64,000 bases of DNA from Chlamydiales bacterium (GTDB lineage: Bacteria > Chlamydiota > Chlamydiia > Chlamydiales > Simkaniaceae), in contig JACKPO010000007.1 in the NCBI GenBank assembly GCA_024233515.1, forward strand, positions 1 through 64,000, in the 5' to 3' direction. Positions 32,156-40,938 of the stretch are shown piece by piece. The notes below the pieces were generated by a model, which saw nothing but the letters and a program-made list of their open reading frames with translations, had not been told where the DNA came from and made no database searches. Within the stretch, counting starts at the first letter, position 1, and each line of letters opens with the position of its first letter. The position numbers and the translations under genes were made by a program.

Positions 32156-34651
32156 TTGGATCACCATGACGATGATGATCATCAGGATGAACATCTTGAG
32201 GATGAGGAGTTTGATCTTTCTGAATCTCTGATTGATAGCGATTTGGAAAAATTGATTGGAAGCAAGAAAAAGCCTGTGGTCGATGCCGAGTATCCCGATG
32301 AGCTTTTTATCTTGCCACTCACGCGGCGTCCCTTTTTTCCAGGGATGGCGGCTCCTCTTGTCATCGAACCAGGTCCTTTCTATGAAGTCCTCAAAATGGT
32401 GGCGAAGTCTTCCCATAAGACCCTTGCCCTTTTCCTGACAAAAAAGGAAGAGGCCAATATCTATGAAATGGGATTCGAAGACCTCTGCAACGTCGGGGTC
32501 ATGGCGACGATTCTCCGGATTGTTCCTCTCGAGCAAGGGGGAGCGCAAGTTGTTCTCAATATGGAGAAGCGGATCCAGATCAAAGAGCCATTGCCCAAAT
32601 CGAAGTATCTTCGGGCAAAGGTAACCTATCACGATGATCTTATTACTCCTGAGCAGTCGAAGATCATCAAAGCCTATTCGATCAGTATTATCACGACGAT
32701 TAAAGAACTTCTAAAGCTCAACCCCCTTTTCAAGGAAGAACTCCAGATTTTCCTCGGCCACTCTGATTTTACCGAGCCAGGAAAGCTTGCTGACTTTGCA
32801 GTGGCACTCACAACGGCAGGGCGCGAAGAGCTCCAAGATATTTTGGGAACTTTTGATGTTCAGGACCGGATCGATAAGACCCTCGTTCTCCTAAAGAAAG
32901 AGCTCGATCTCAGTAAACTGCAAAGCAGTATCAACCAAAAGATCGAAGCGACGATTTCCAAGACTCAGCGGGAGTTTTTTCTTCGTGAGCAGCTCAAAAC
33001 GATCAAGCGCGAACTTGGACTCGAAAAAGATGATAAAACGAGCGACACCGAAAAGTTTGAAGAGCGGCTGAAAGATAAGCATGTTCCTGAAGAGGTTCAA
33101 AAAGTCATCGATGAGGAACTTGAAAAGTTAGGGGTTCTCGATGTTCAGTCAGCAGAGTATGCTGTTTCTCGGAACTATTTGGACTGGCTCACGATTGTTC
33201 CGTGGGGTGTCAATAGTAAAGAGAACCATAATCTCGCGGAAGCGGAGAAGATTCTCGAAGAGGATCACTATGGGCTAAAGGATATCAAAGAACGGATTCT
33301 CGAGTTTATTGGTGTTGGAAAACTGACCAAAGGGGTCAAAGGGAGTATCATTTGTTTGGTTGGCCCTCCTGGAGTTGGAAAAACAAGTATTGGAAAGAGT
33401 ATCGCACGCGCGCTGAACCGAAAATTCTTCCGCTTCTCTGTAGGAGGAATGCGCGACGAAGCTGAAATTAAAGGACACCGCCGCACTTATATCGGTGCAA
33501 TGCCGGGAAAAATGATTCAGGCTCTAAAAGCTTCCCAAACAATGAACCCTGTTATCATGATCGATGAGGTCGATAAAATGGGGCAGAGCTATCAAGGGGA
33601 TCCTGCATCAGCTCTCTTAGAAGTCCTTGATCCTGAGCAAAACAAAGACTTTTTGGATCACTATCTTGATGTCCGCGCTGATTTATCGAACATCTTATTC
33701 ATCGTGACTGCAAACGTTCTCGATACGATTCCTGGTCCGCTCAAAGATCGGATGGATATCCTCCGTCTGTCTGGATATATTCGGCAAGAAAAGGTGGAGA
33801 TCGCGAAAAAATATCTCATCCCTCGCAATCGAAAAAGATCGGGACTCAAAGCGAGTCAGGTGAAGTTCACAACGGGCGCTGTGCAGGAGCTGATTGAGCG
33901 ATATGCGCGAGAGTCAGGGGTGCGCGGCCTAGAAAATAACATTAAGAAAATTCTCCGCAAAGTCGCGGTTGAAATTGTCCGGTCTCAAGAGAGAAAAGGA
34001 AAGCGGACGATCCGTTCTGTCACCATTTCTGAGAAAAATCTCGAGAAGTATTTAGGGAAACCGATCTTTACCTCTGATCGCTACTACGAAAAAACCCCTC
34101 TCGGAGTTTGTACAGGACTTGCTTGGACAGCAATGGGAGGAGCAACCCTTTATGTTGAGGCCTCTGGTGCTCCTGCAGAAAAGACGATGATGAAATTGAC
34201 AGGGCAAGCAGGCGATGTGATGAAAGAATCGGCTCAAATTGCTTGGAGTTATGTCAACTCCCATATTAAAGAGTATGCACCTAAGACAACGTTCTTTGCG
34301 GGGGAAGAGGTTCATATCCATATTCCAGAAGGGGCAACCCCAAAAGATGGTCCCTCTGCGGGGATCACGATGGTTACCTCTCTTCTTTCTCTAGCGATGA
34401 AAACACCGGTCGCAAAAGATATTGGAATGACAGGAGAGCTTACCCTTACAGGAAAAGTTCTGCCGATCGGAGGGCTTAAGGAGAAGTTGATTGCTGCCAA
34501 ACGATCTAAATTAAAGACCCTTATTTTCCCTAAAGACAACCGACGGGATTATGATGAGCTTCCTGACTATTTGAAAAAGGGAATCAAAGTTCACTTTGTC
34601 GATACTTACAAGGATGTCTTTAAAATTGCTTTTCCTAGGAAGAAATCATGA
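32156..34651 (+). CDS. lon: ATP-dependent Lon protease
   Basis: 831-residue AAA+ serine protease that degrades misfolded and regulatory proteins. An acidic, His/Asp-rich N-terminal tail (MDHHDDDDHQDEHLEDEEFD) precedes the LAN domain (about 48-250). The AAA+ module has Walker A GPPGVGKTSIGKS near residue 403 and Walker B PVIMIDEVDKM. The protease domain has the catalytic Ser in PKDGPSAGITM (about 734) with the paired Lys in LIAAKRSKLKTL. The start is TTG with AGAGG nine bases upstream. It leads an operon with the next three genes (ATGA overlap at 34648). Confidence 0.96.
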   Translation: MDHHDDDDHQDEHLEDEEFDLSESLIDSDLEKLIGSKKKPVVDAEYPDELFILPLTRRPFFPGMAAPLVIEPGPFYEVLKMVAKSSHKTLALFLTKKEEANIYEMGFEDLCNVGVMATILRIVPLEQGGAQVVLNMEKRIQIKEPLPKSKYLRAKVTYHDDLITPEQSKIIKAYSISIITTIKELLKLNPLFKEELQIFLGHSDFTEPGKLADFAVALTTAGREELQDILGTFDVQDRIDKTLVLLKKELDLSKLQSSINQKIEATISKTQREFFLREQLKTIKRELGLEKDDKTSDTEKFEERLKDKHVPEEVQKVIDEELEKLGVLDVQSAEYAVSRNYLDWLTIVPWGVNSKENHNLAEAEKILEEDHYGLKDIKERILEFIGVGKLTKGVKGSIICLVGPPGVGKTSIGKSIARALNRKFFRFSVGGMRDEAEIKGHRRTYIGAMPGKMIQALKASQTMNPVIMIDEVDKMGQSYQGDPASALLEVLDPEQNKDFLDHYLDVRADLSNILFIVTANVLDTIPGPLKDRMDILRLSGYIRQEKVEIAKKYLIPRNRKRSGLKASQVKFTTGAVQELIERYARESGVRGLENNIKKILRKVAVEIVRSQERKGKRTIRSVTISEKNLEKYLGKPIFTSDRYYEKTPLGVCTGLAWTAMGGATLYVEASGAPAEKTMMKLTGQAGDVMKESAQIAWSYVNSHIKEYAPKTTFFAGEEVHIHIPEGATPKDGPSAGITMVTSLLSLAMKTPVAKDIGMTGELTLTGKVLPIGGLKEKLIAAKRSKLKTLIFPKDNRRDYDELPDYLKKGIKVHFVDTYKDVFKIAFPRKKS

Positions 34652-35133
34652 GTCCTTGGAAAGAGAAAAAGTATATTGCCCCTGAGCACCTCGAAGAAAA
34701 AGTCAAAGAGCTCCGCGCTTCTGGGAAGACTATTGCAACCCTCAACGGTTCGTTTGATCTTCTCCATGCCGGACATCTTAAGATGATTCATGAAGCCTCT
34801 CTGCAAGGGGATGTTTTGATCCTAGCTCTAAACTCTGATGCTTCGATCCAAAAATATAAGAGTCCTCTCCGTCCGATTGTTCCTCTTGAGCACCGTTTAG
34901 AGATGATTGCGGCTCTTGAATTTGTCGACTATGTCACCTATTTTGATGAGACCGATCCGATTGCGCTCCTTGAAAAAATAAAACCTGATGTCCATAACAA
35001 CGGATCAGAGTATGGAGAAGAGTGTATTGAGGCCGAGGTAGTCAAAAAACATGGTGGAACGATTCATATTGTTAAACTTGTCCCTGGACTTTCCACGACA
35101 AAGCTCATTGAGAAAATTAAGTCATGCGTCTAA
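34648..35133 (+). CDS. RfaE-domain-II-like nucleotidyltransferase
   Basis: 161-residue cytidylyltransferase-fold enzyme, related to the adenylyltransferase half of heptose synthase RfaE (HldE), which makes ADP-heptose for LPS core. Motifs are TLNGSFDLLHAGHLKMIHEA with the HxGH signature, and the C-terminal GLSTTKLIEKIK. The single-domain form fits HldC-type proteins. It overlaps lon by four bases and the rhomboid gene by ten, so it is part of the lon transcript. Confidence 0.88.
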   Translation: MSPWKEKKYIAPEHLEEKVKELRASGKTIATLNGSFDLLHAGHLKMIHEASLQGDVLILALNSDASIQKYKSPLRPIVPLEHRLEMIAALEFVDYVTYFDETDPIALLEKIKPDVHNNGSEYGEECIEAEVVKKHGGTIHIVKLVPGLSTTKLIEKIKSCV

Positions 35134-36197
35134 TCGGTAGCCTAAAGGGGGAGAAAGAAGCGTTTCAATTCGTCTCCTTTTTGCAAAAGGAGGAGATTCA
35201 TGCAAGCTGCGACCCTCATGGGGAAGAGTTTCAGATTTGGATTGAGAATGAAGATCATATCGAAAAAGCAACCCATTGGCTTGAAGAATTTCAGAAAAAC
35301 CCCCAAGATCCCCGCTTTGATGTGAAACCCCACCCCATCGATACGAAGGGAGTGGCAGAAGAAACCCCGGCGGAAGAGCCTCTTCCGCTTCGTGCGATGC
35401 GGATGCGTCAACGCCTCCGTCCCCGGATGCCCCTCACTCGGTTTATCGTTCTTGTCTGCGCCCTTCTCTACCTCTGGAACGGGTATCAGATGACCAACCT
35501 GAAGAAAGAAAATGATAAGCCTGAGTTTTATTCCTTAACGCCATTGCTTATAGAGCTTTCTTATGACATCCCCACGACAACAAATCGGGATGAGTTGGGA
35601 AGAGAGCTTTTTTCTAAGAATAAAGTTGGGGATGATTATGCATGGGATGGTCTTTATGGGGTGGTCCTAGGGTGGCCCCAATCAAAGGGAGAGCTAGATG
35701 CCCCCCTTTTTGTGCAACTCAGGCAGGGTGAGGTTTGGCGTCTCATCACCCCCGTTTTTCTCCATGGAAGTTTTCTTCATATTCTCTTCAATATGCTTTG
35801 GCTTTGGATGCTGGGGCGACAAGTAGAAGAGCGAACCAAGAAGTGGCAGTATCTTTTGGTGACACTTATCATTGGGGTGGTTTCCAATACCTTTCAGTAC
35901 CTCATGAGCGGCCCCCTTTTCATCGGATACTCGGGAATCATTTGTGGGCTTGCTGGATTTATTTGGATGCGGCAGCGGCGTGCTCCTTGGGAGGGATATC
36001 CTCTTCAGAAAGGGACGATTGTTTTTCTTGGAGTGTTTATCGTCGGGATGATGGTTTTGCAGGTCATTTCCTTCCTCCTAATCCGCTTTCAGCTGGCTGA
36101 TTTTTCGATGAATATCGCCAATACCGCTCATATTATCGGTGCGATTACGGGAATCATTTTAGGGCGGATCCCCTTCTTTTCTAAAGGAGCAGTATGA
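35124..36197 (+). CDS. Rhomboid-family intramembrane serine protease
   Basis: 357 residues. A soluble N-terminal domain (about 1-100) resembles the cytoplasmic GlpG N-domain, then a six-helix rhomboid core. The catalytic pair is S270 in FIGYSGIICGLAG and H336 in NTAHIIGAITG. The conserved loop HGSFLHILFNMLWLWMLGRQ precedes them. Rhomboids cleave transmembrane helices of other membrane proteins. Gene overlaps on both sides (10 bases with the upstream gene, ATGA with rnz) show tight operon packing. Confidence 0.93.
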   Translation: MRLIGSLKGEKEAFQFVSFLQKEEIHASCDPHGEEFQIWIENEDHIEKATHWLEEFQKNPQDPRFDVKPHPIDTKGVAEETPAEEPLPLRAMRMRQRLRPRMPLTRFIVLVCALLYLWNGYQMTNLKKENDKPEFYSLTPLLIELSYDIPTTTNRDELGRELFSKNKVGDDYAWDGLYGVVLGWPQSKGELDAPLFVQLRQGEVWRLITPVFLHGSFLHILFNMLWLWMLGRQVEERTKKWQYLLVTLIIGVVSNTFQYLMSGPLFIGYSGIICGLAGFIWMRQRRAPWEGYPLQKGTIVFLGVFIVGMMVLQVISFLLIRFQLADFSMNIANTAHIIGAITGIILGRIPFFSKGAV

Positions 36198-37105
36198 GTG
36201 TAAGAGATCTCACGATCCTTGGCTGCAGCTCGCAGCAACCGACCCGCCTCCGCAATCATGGAGCCTATCTTTTAAGATGGAACCAGGAAGGACTTCTCTT
36301 TGATCCAGGAGAAGGGACGCAGCGGCAGTTTATTTTTGCTGATATCGCTCCTCCCACGGTGACGCGCATTTTTATCAGCCACTTTCATGGGGATCACTGC
36401 TTAGGGCTGGGGTCGATGCTCATGCGTCTCAATCTCGATCGAGTGGAGCACCCCATCCATTGTTACTATCCAGCAAGTGGAAAGGTCTACTTCGACCGTC
36501 TCCGCTTCGGAACGATTTACCATGATCATGTTCAAGTGATCGAGCACCCTGTTTCCAAAGAGGGAATCGTTCATGAAGATGATACCTTTACCATCGAAGC
36601 GAAATTCCTTGACCATGGCGTTGACAACTTAGGGTGGAGAATCAAAGAAGCCGACACAACCAAGTTCGATAAAGAAAAGCTGAAAGCCCATGGCATTAAA
36701 GGAATTCAAGTGCGCGAGCTCGAAGCAAAAGGGGAGATCTCGGTCGATGGGAAAACAGTGAAACTCTCCGATGTCTCTTACGTTCGAAAAGGGGATATCT
36801 TTTCCTCGGTCATCGACACCCTTTATTGTCAAAATGCGGTCGATCTTGCAAAGGACGCAAAGCTACTTCTTTGTGAAAGCACCTACCTCGAAGAACATGC
36901 CGACCTCGCTAAAGCCCATGACCATATGACGGCGAAACAAGCAGCGACGATTGCAAAAGAGGCAGGGGCGCAAAAACTCATTCTTACCCACTTCTCCGCT
37001 CGCTACCGCGACTTAGAGCTTTTTAAGGCAGAAGCGGCAACCATCTTCCCGAATGTTGATGTGGCCGATGACTTCCGCCGCTTTGACTTTCCCTTAAGAA
37101 CGTGA
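36194..37105 (+). CDS. rnz: Ribonuclease Z
   Basis: 303-residue metallo-beta-lactamase-fold nuclease that trims tRNA 3' trailers. The metal site is SHFHGDHCLGLGSM, with further ligands in the FLDHGVDNLGW, LLCESTYLEEHADLAKAHDH and LILTHFSARY regions. Because the genome's tRNA-Leu here lacks an encoded CCA, such an enzyme is expected. The last codon (ACG) and the stop TGA are supplied by the palindromic repeat at 37100; without it the frame would end in ...LRDYL and TAA. This change at the extreme C-terminus should be harmless. Confidence 0.94.
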   Translation: MSVRDLTILGCSSQQPTRLRNHGAYLLRWNQEGLLFDPGEGTQRQFIFADIAPPTVTRIFISHFHGDHCLGLGSMLMRLNLDRVEHPIHCYYPASGKVYFDRLRFGTIYHDHVQVIEHPVSKEGIVHEDDTFTIEAKFLDHGVDNLGWRIKEADTTKFDKEKLKAHGIKGIQVRELEAKGEISVDGKTVKLSDVSYVRKGDIFSSVIDTLYCQNAVDLAKDAKLLLCESTYLEEHADLAKAHDHMTAKQAATIAKEAGAQKLILTHFSARYRDLELFKAEAATIFPNVDVADDFRRFDFPLRT

Positions 37106-37263
37106 ATTCGGGATTAGACCTCTATGATAACACTCATCTTTTTGCAATCTTTTTAGGAAAAACTGCTTGAAGATAGCTCTGCGGCTATCTACTTCGCAGA
37201 TTTTTCTAAAAATCTCCTCAAAAATCTAAGCGTTCTCATAGGGACCTAATCCCGAATTCGCGT
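37100..37263 (+). repeat. 164-bp palindromic repeat element, copy 1
   Basis: Begins ACGTGAATTCGGGATTAG and ends with the complement CTAATCCCGAATTCGCGT. The arms stay imperfectly complementary for about 60 bases each and enclose GATAGC-TCTGCG-GCTATC. It is identical to 55373-55536 except at 37103 (T instead of C). The six bases TTAAGA flank it on both sides (37094-37099, 37264-37269), suggesting a target duplication. No coding capacity; it looks like a non-autonomous inverted-repeat element. It is inserted at the 3' end of rnz. Confidence 0.9.
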
Positions 37264-37335
37264 TTAAGAGACTATCTCTAAACGATTATTGAACACTCGC
37301 TGCCGGAAATCTGTCAGGGAGATCACAAAGACCTT

Positions 37336-38202
37336 TCATACAAATGCAGCGTGGAGGTGATGGATGATTGCTTCAATCCGGGGATTTGAAGTGGTTCGGT
37401 GGATTGCAAGAATCCGGTAAGGAGAAGGGCTGGGCTGCCAAAGGACGGGATAGAGACCATAGATTTTCCCAAGAAAGTCAGGGAGAAAACCGATCTCCGT
37501 TGAGGTGGAACAAATCGTGGCAATGAGGGACCAACTGGGGATCGTGGCTTTGATGGGAATGGAGAAGCCATGAAGTTGTTGCCAGCTTTGCTTCAGAGCA
37601 AGAACTTCCATCTGATCCTCGGGTAAGAGAACAGGCCTCTTATCAGCATTTTTTTCTTTAGAGTAGAGCTGAAAATATCCCTTACCCACTTCAGCTGCAA
37701 TCACCCCTTGCCAGGGAGCATTATCTAGAACAAGAGCGATATCGGCCTCGTCTTGTAAGATTGCTCGATAGGCGTGATCAGGGCGCATGTGTTTGAACTC
37801 AATCGTATCTATTGAGAGGAGAGAGGGAACGGCGATTTGAGCAATGGCGTGCGTTGTAACGAGGCGGATTGGAGCACTATTTTTTGATAAGACAAGGGTT
37901 CGAATCTGCTCGAGCCATGTTTCTAATCGAGGGAGAAGCGCTTGTCCTTGATGGGTTAATCGAAATTGCCTCTTTTCGTGGGTGCATAGAGGAAGTCCAA
38001 AAGCGGTTTCGACACGTTGAATGGCAGCGCTTGCCCCACTTTGGCTTAAGTGGTGGGCTTGGGCTGATTTTCCGAGGCTTTTCATCTGCGCAGCAGAAAT
38101 AAAAAGCTCCAGGTCAGCAATCCGGAGGGATTTAAGAGACTGTTCGATCTTATGCAATTCTTCGTCCTTAAATGAGTCGTATGCGTCTAACAATTCAACC
38201 AT
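37336..38202 (-). CDS. LysR-family transcriptional regulator
   Basis: 288 residues. A winged helix-turn-helix in the N-terminal third (LRIADLELFISAAQMKSLGK, then AHHLSQSGASAAIQRVE and LFxx-like AFGLPLCTHEKRQFRLT) is followed by an effector-binding domain (about 110-285). The typical LysR start is preceded here by about 25 extra residues. It is divergent from the nucleotide transporter with 112 bases between, so it may control that gene and itself. Between its stop and rnz lie the palindromic repeat and an inverted repeat (37261-37284) that could terminate transcription. Confidence 0.88.
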   Translation of the reverse strand: MVELLDAYDSFKDEELHKIEQSLKSLRIADLELFISAAQMKSLGKSAQAHHLSQSGASAAIQRVETAFGLPLCTHEKRQFRLTHQGQALLPRLETWLEQIRTLVLSKNSAPIRLVTTHAIAQIAVPSLLSIDTIEFKHMRPDHAYRAILQDEADIALVLDNAPWQGVIAAEVGKGYFQLYSKEKNADKRPVLLPEDQMEVLALKQSWQQLHGFSIPIKATIPSWSLIATICSTSTEIGFLPDFLGKIYGLYPVLWQPSPSPYRILAIHRTTSNPRIEAIIHHLHAAFV

Positions 38203-38240
38203 GAATGAACCTCTTCTTCAAATCGATTTTTTCAATATTA

Positions 38241-38255
38241 GATATCAAATATATC
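38241..38255. promoter_or_regulatory. Palindrome between lysR and transporter gene
   Basis: GATAT-CAAAT-ATATC, an AT-rich inverted repeat in the 112-base divergent region. It is a candidate LysR-type binding site by position; the sequence itself is not distinctive. Confidence 0.3.
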
Positions 38256-38314
38256 GACAATACATTTAATAATCAACGATTTAAACTAGTAGATTTGGAA
38301 AGGAGATTAAATTT

Positions 38315-39691
38315 ATGAATATTGGAAATGGTTTATTACGGTTTTTTCAGGCGATTTGTCGCTATAACTTTGGGGCATTCGAAAAAGAGGAATTTAAAAA
38401 ATTTTTGAAAATGGGGCTAATCTTTGCCTTGATTATCGGGGTCTATTGGACACTTCGTCCGCTCAAGGATGCGATCTTCATACAAATGGTCGATAAGTAT
38501 CAGCTTCCTCTTGCGAAAACTGTTTCGGTTTTGACCCTTCTTCCGCTTGTGATGTTTTACACAAAATTGATTGGGAAATATTCGAGAGAAAAAATGCTCG
38601 TGATTCTCCCGACTTTCTATGGGATTACGATCTTTCTTTTTAGCCTCCTGATGTTCAAAGTGCAGGATCAGATTTCTGTTTTTCCATGGCTCTTTTCAAG
38701 AAGCATCGGATATTTTTGGTATCTTTTTGTCGAAAGTTTTGGTTCTTTAGTCGTCGCACTTTTTTGGGCTTTTGCGACCGATTCCACAAATCCGTCCTCT
38801 GCAAAAAAAGGGTTTCCCCTTGTTGTAGCGATTGGTCAAATGGGAGGGATTCTTTTCCCTTTTGCAGTCGGAGGGCTTCCTCATCGCCTTCAGTGTACTA
38901 CAGATGCCCTTTCGATGATTCTTCTCAGTGTTTTTACGTTGGCTATCATTCCTCTGATCCGTTTTTTAATTGCTTCGACGCCGAAGAATCTGATGACAGC
39001 TTATAGAGAAGAGGTCAAAGAAGAGAGTGAGCCAGGATTTTTAGAGGGGTTAAAGCTACTGCTGAAAAACCGCTACTTATTGGGAATTTTTGCAGCGAAC
39101 TTTATCTATGAAGTGGTGATTACGATCTTTGATTTCAATTTTAAGATTGCTGCAAGTTCAGCCTATAGCGGTGTCGCTCTTAGCCATTACTTAAGTCTTT
39201 ATGGGTCGAGCGTGAACATTGTTTCTCTTTTTTGTCTCTTATTTGGAATTAGCAATGTCACCCGTTTTTTAGGAGTGGGTGTTGCGCTTGCAGCGATGCC
39301 CATCATTGTAGGAGGAGCACTTTTAGGATTTCTCTCACTAAATTCCCTTACTTTCCTTTTTGCTCTGATGGTAGGGTCAAAAGCGATTAATTACGCATTA
39401 AATGGTCCAGCGTTAAAACAGCTCTATATCCCAACGTCTCCGGGAGTGAAATTCAAAGCGCAGGCATGGGTTGAAACATTCGGCTCACGCTCCTCTAAGC
39501 AAGTGGGATCACTTTTTAATATGACACTCGCACCCCTTCAGAAGACGATGGGAGTGATTGCGGGTCGCGGTCATTACCTCATGTTAAGCGGTGCGATCTG
39601 TTTCCCCCTGTTAGGTCTATGGTTAATCATCGCTATTTTCCTCGGGAAAAAGTTTAACAGGGCAGTGAAGCATGAAACGATTGTGTGCTAG
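38315..39691 (+). CDS. ATP/ADP (nucleotide) transporter, TLC family
   Basis: 458 residues with about eleven to twelve membrane helices. The start of the core, FLKMGLIFALIIGVYWTLRP followed by LKDAIFIQMVD, is the hallmark of chlamydial/rickettsial/plastid nucleotide transporters, which import ATP from the host or exchange other nucleotides. Late segments such as ALNGPALKQLYIPTSPGVKF and KAQAWVETFGSRSSK also fit. It is somewhat shorter than typical Npt1. Substrate (ATP/ADP antiport or another nucleotide) cannot be told. GGAAAGGAG stands before the ATG. The family strongly supports an obligate intracellular lifestyle. Confidence 0.93.
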   Translation: MNIGNGLLRFFQAICRYNFGAFEKEEFKKFLKMGLIFALIIGVYWTLRPLKDAIFIQMVDKYQLPLAKTVSVLTLLPLVMFYTKLIGKYSREKMLVILPTFYGITIFLFSLLMFKVQDQISVFPWLFSRSIGYFWYLFVESFGSLVVALFWAFATDSTNPSSAKKGFPLVVAIGQMGGILFPFAVGGLPHRLQCTTDALSMILLSVFTLAIIPLIRFLIASTPKNLMTAYREEVKEESEPGFLEGLKLLLKNRYLLGIFAANFIYEVVITIFDFNFKIAASSAYSGVALSHYLSLYGSSVNIVSLFCLLFGISNVTRFLGVGVALAAMPIIVGGALLGFLSLNSLTFLFALMVGSKAINYALNGPALKQLYIPTSPGVKFKAQAWVETFGSRSSKQVGSLFNMTLAPLQKTMGVIAGRGHYLMLSGAICFPLLGLWLIIAIFLGKKFNRAVKHETIVC

Positions 39692-39726
39692 AAGGTGTCG
39701 TCAAAAAATGATCAATCGATTGTGCG

Positions 39727-40158
39727 CTAAGCGATTTTACGGAGGATATCGTCGAGATCCTCGGTGAGGAGCTCGAGCTCGCGGAGGAAGCTTTTGGTGG
39801 ATTCAGGGTGTTTGACATACTCTCTCATGATATGGGAGAGGTCGCTCTCTTCTTCTTCAGCTTCGGGGAAAGACTCGACAGCTTTCAGGATGGTTACATG
39901 ATGGTGGCGGCTGATCGCAAGAGGTTGAATGAAGATGTTTTGGATGATCGATCCAATCTCTTCGATGTCAGCCGAGATCTCTTTTTGAACTTTGATCGAG
40001 CTTGCATAAAGGAGATTGACATCATTCGCGATCTTTTCAAGAAACTCCCGCTTGGTCATGAGACCTGAATTTTGATGGAGCTCTTGAACATCGGTGGTGA
40101 AGCTTTTGAGTTCTTTTCGGAAGTTTTTGGCGAGTAGTTTCTTGTCTTCTGTATTCAT
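39727..40158 (-). CDS. Helical protein of unknown function
   Basis: 143 residues, predicted nearly all alpha-helical with coiled-coil-like segments (LLAKNFRKELKSFTTDVQEL, IKVQKEISADIEEIGSIIQN) and an acidic loop EAEEEESDL. No membrane segment or catalytic motif. An AGAGG lies before the ATG. It precedes the methyltransferase gene on the minus strand, though about 75 bases separate them. I do not recognise it. Confidence 0.7.
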   Translation of the reverse strand: MNTEDKKLLAKNFRKELKSFTTDVQELHQNSGLMTKREFLEKIANDVNLLYASSIKVQKEISADIEEIGSIIQNIFIQPLAISRHHHVTILKAVESFPEAEEEESDLSHIMREYVKHPESTKSFLRELELLTEDLDDILRKIA

Positions 40159-40233
40159 TGTTATACCTCTTTGACTATCATGATAAGAAAAAAGAGACGT
40201 TTTTTCAATGAGGAAATCTCTATTTGTATGAAA

Positions 40234-40938
40234 TTAACAATCGCTTAATTGATTCTTAATAAAAGAAGCGGTAATTGCGAAAGCATTCGCAACATTGAGG
40301 GAGTTTTTTGATCCGACTAAAGGGATTTGGACGATATGATCAACGGAGCGGAGCGATTCTTCCTTAAGGCCATATTCTTCGTTGCCAAGAAGGAGAGTGA
40401 AAGTTTTGGGGAAGGTAAAGTCATAGAGGGAAGGAGCATCGATCGCTGTTTCAAGAGCAATCAAGGGGCGAGGAAGGGAGGTGAGATCTCCCTGTTTTGT
40501 GGGGACAATAGATTCTGTTCCCATGGCTGTTTTTTTTACTTTAGGATGAGAAGCTATCGGCATTTTTTCAGAGAAAACGACAGGGCCCAGACGAAGCGCT
40601 TCAACTGTTCGGAGAATATTCCCGATGTTATAAGCGGAGCGCAGAGATTCGAGGTAGGTTGTCACGGTGCCAAAAGGAGTTTCGGATAGTGAGTCAAGCT
40701 GCTTGACAAGGAGACGATCTTCAGGGAGCGAGACTCCGCCCTCTTTCATGTGGAGATGGAACCGATCGATGAGATTTTCTCTTTTTTCATCAAGAGGGGA
40801 GAGAGCGAGCCAGCTTTCCATGGCACGGTAGTGGAGATCAAGGGGAAGTTTTTTTTCAAAGAGCGTGCGGAGATGAAGACCGGCATGCTTATGCTGTCGT
40901 TTCTTCGTAAGAGAGAGAAACTTCTCTTGGGTAAACAT
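40234..40938 (-). CDS. SpoU/TrmH-family RNA 2'-O-methyltransferase
   Basis: 234 residues. The SPOUT trefoil-knot motifs are visible: motif 1 LESLRSAYNIGNILRTVEAL, motif 2 LLLGNEEYGLKEE and motif 3 IPLVGSKNSLNVANAFAI. The knot binds S-adenosylmethionine. Family members methylate tRNA G18 or 23S rRNA; which target applies is open. It shares one base with the upstream ABC-F gene (stop/start TAATG type), so the two are co-translated. Confidence 0.9.
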   Translation of the reverse strand: MFTQEKFLSLTKKRQHKHAGLHLRTLFEKKLPLDLHYRAMESWLALSPLDEKRENLIDRFHLHMKEGGVSLPEDRLLVKQLDSLSETPFGTVTTYLESLRSAYNIGNILRTVEALRLGPVVFSEKMPIASHPKVKKTAMGTESIVPTKQGDLTSLPRPLIALETAIDAPSLYDFTFPKTFTLLLGNEEYGLKEESLRSVDHIVQIPLVGSKNSLNVANAFAITASFIKNQLSDC

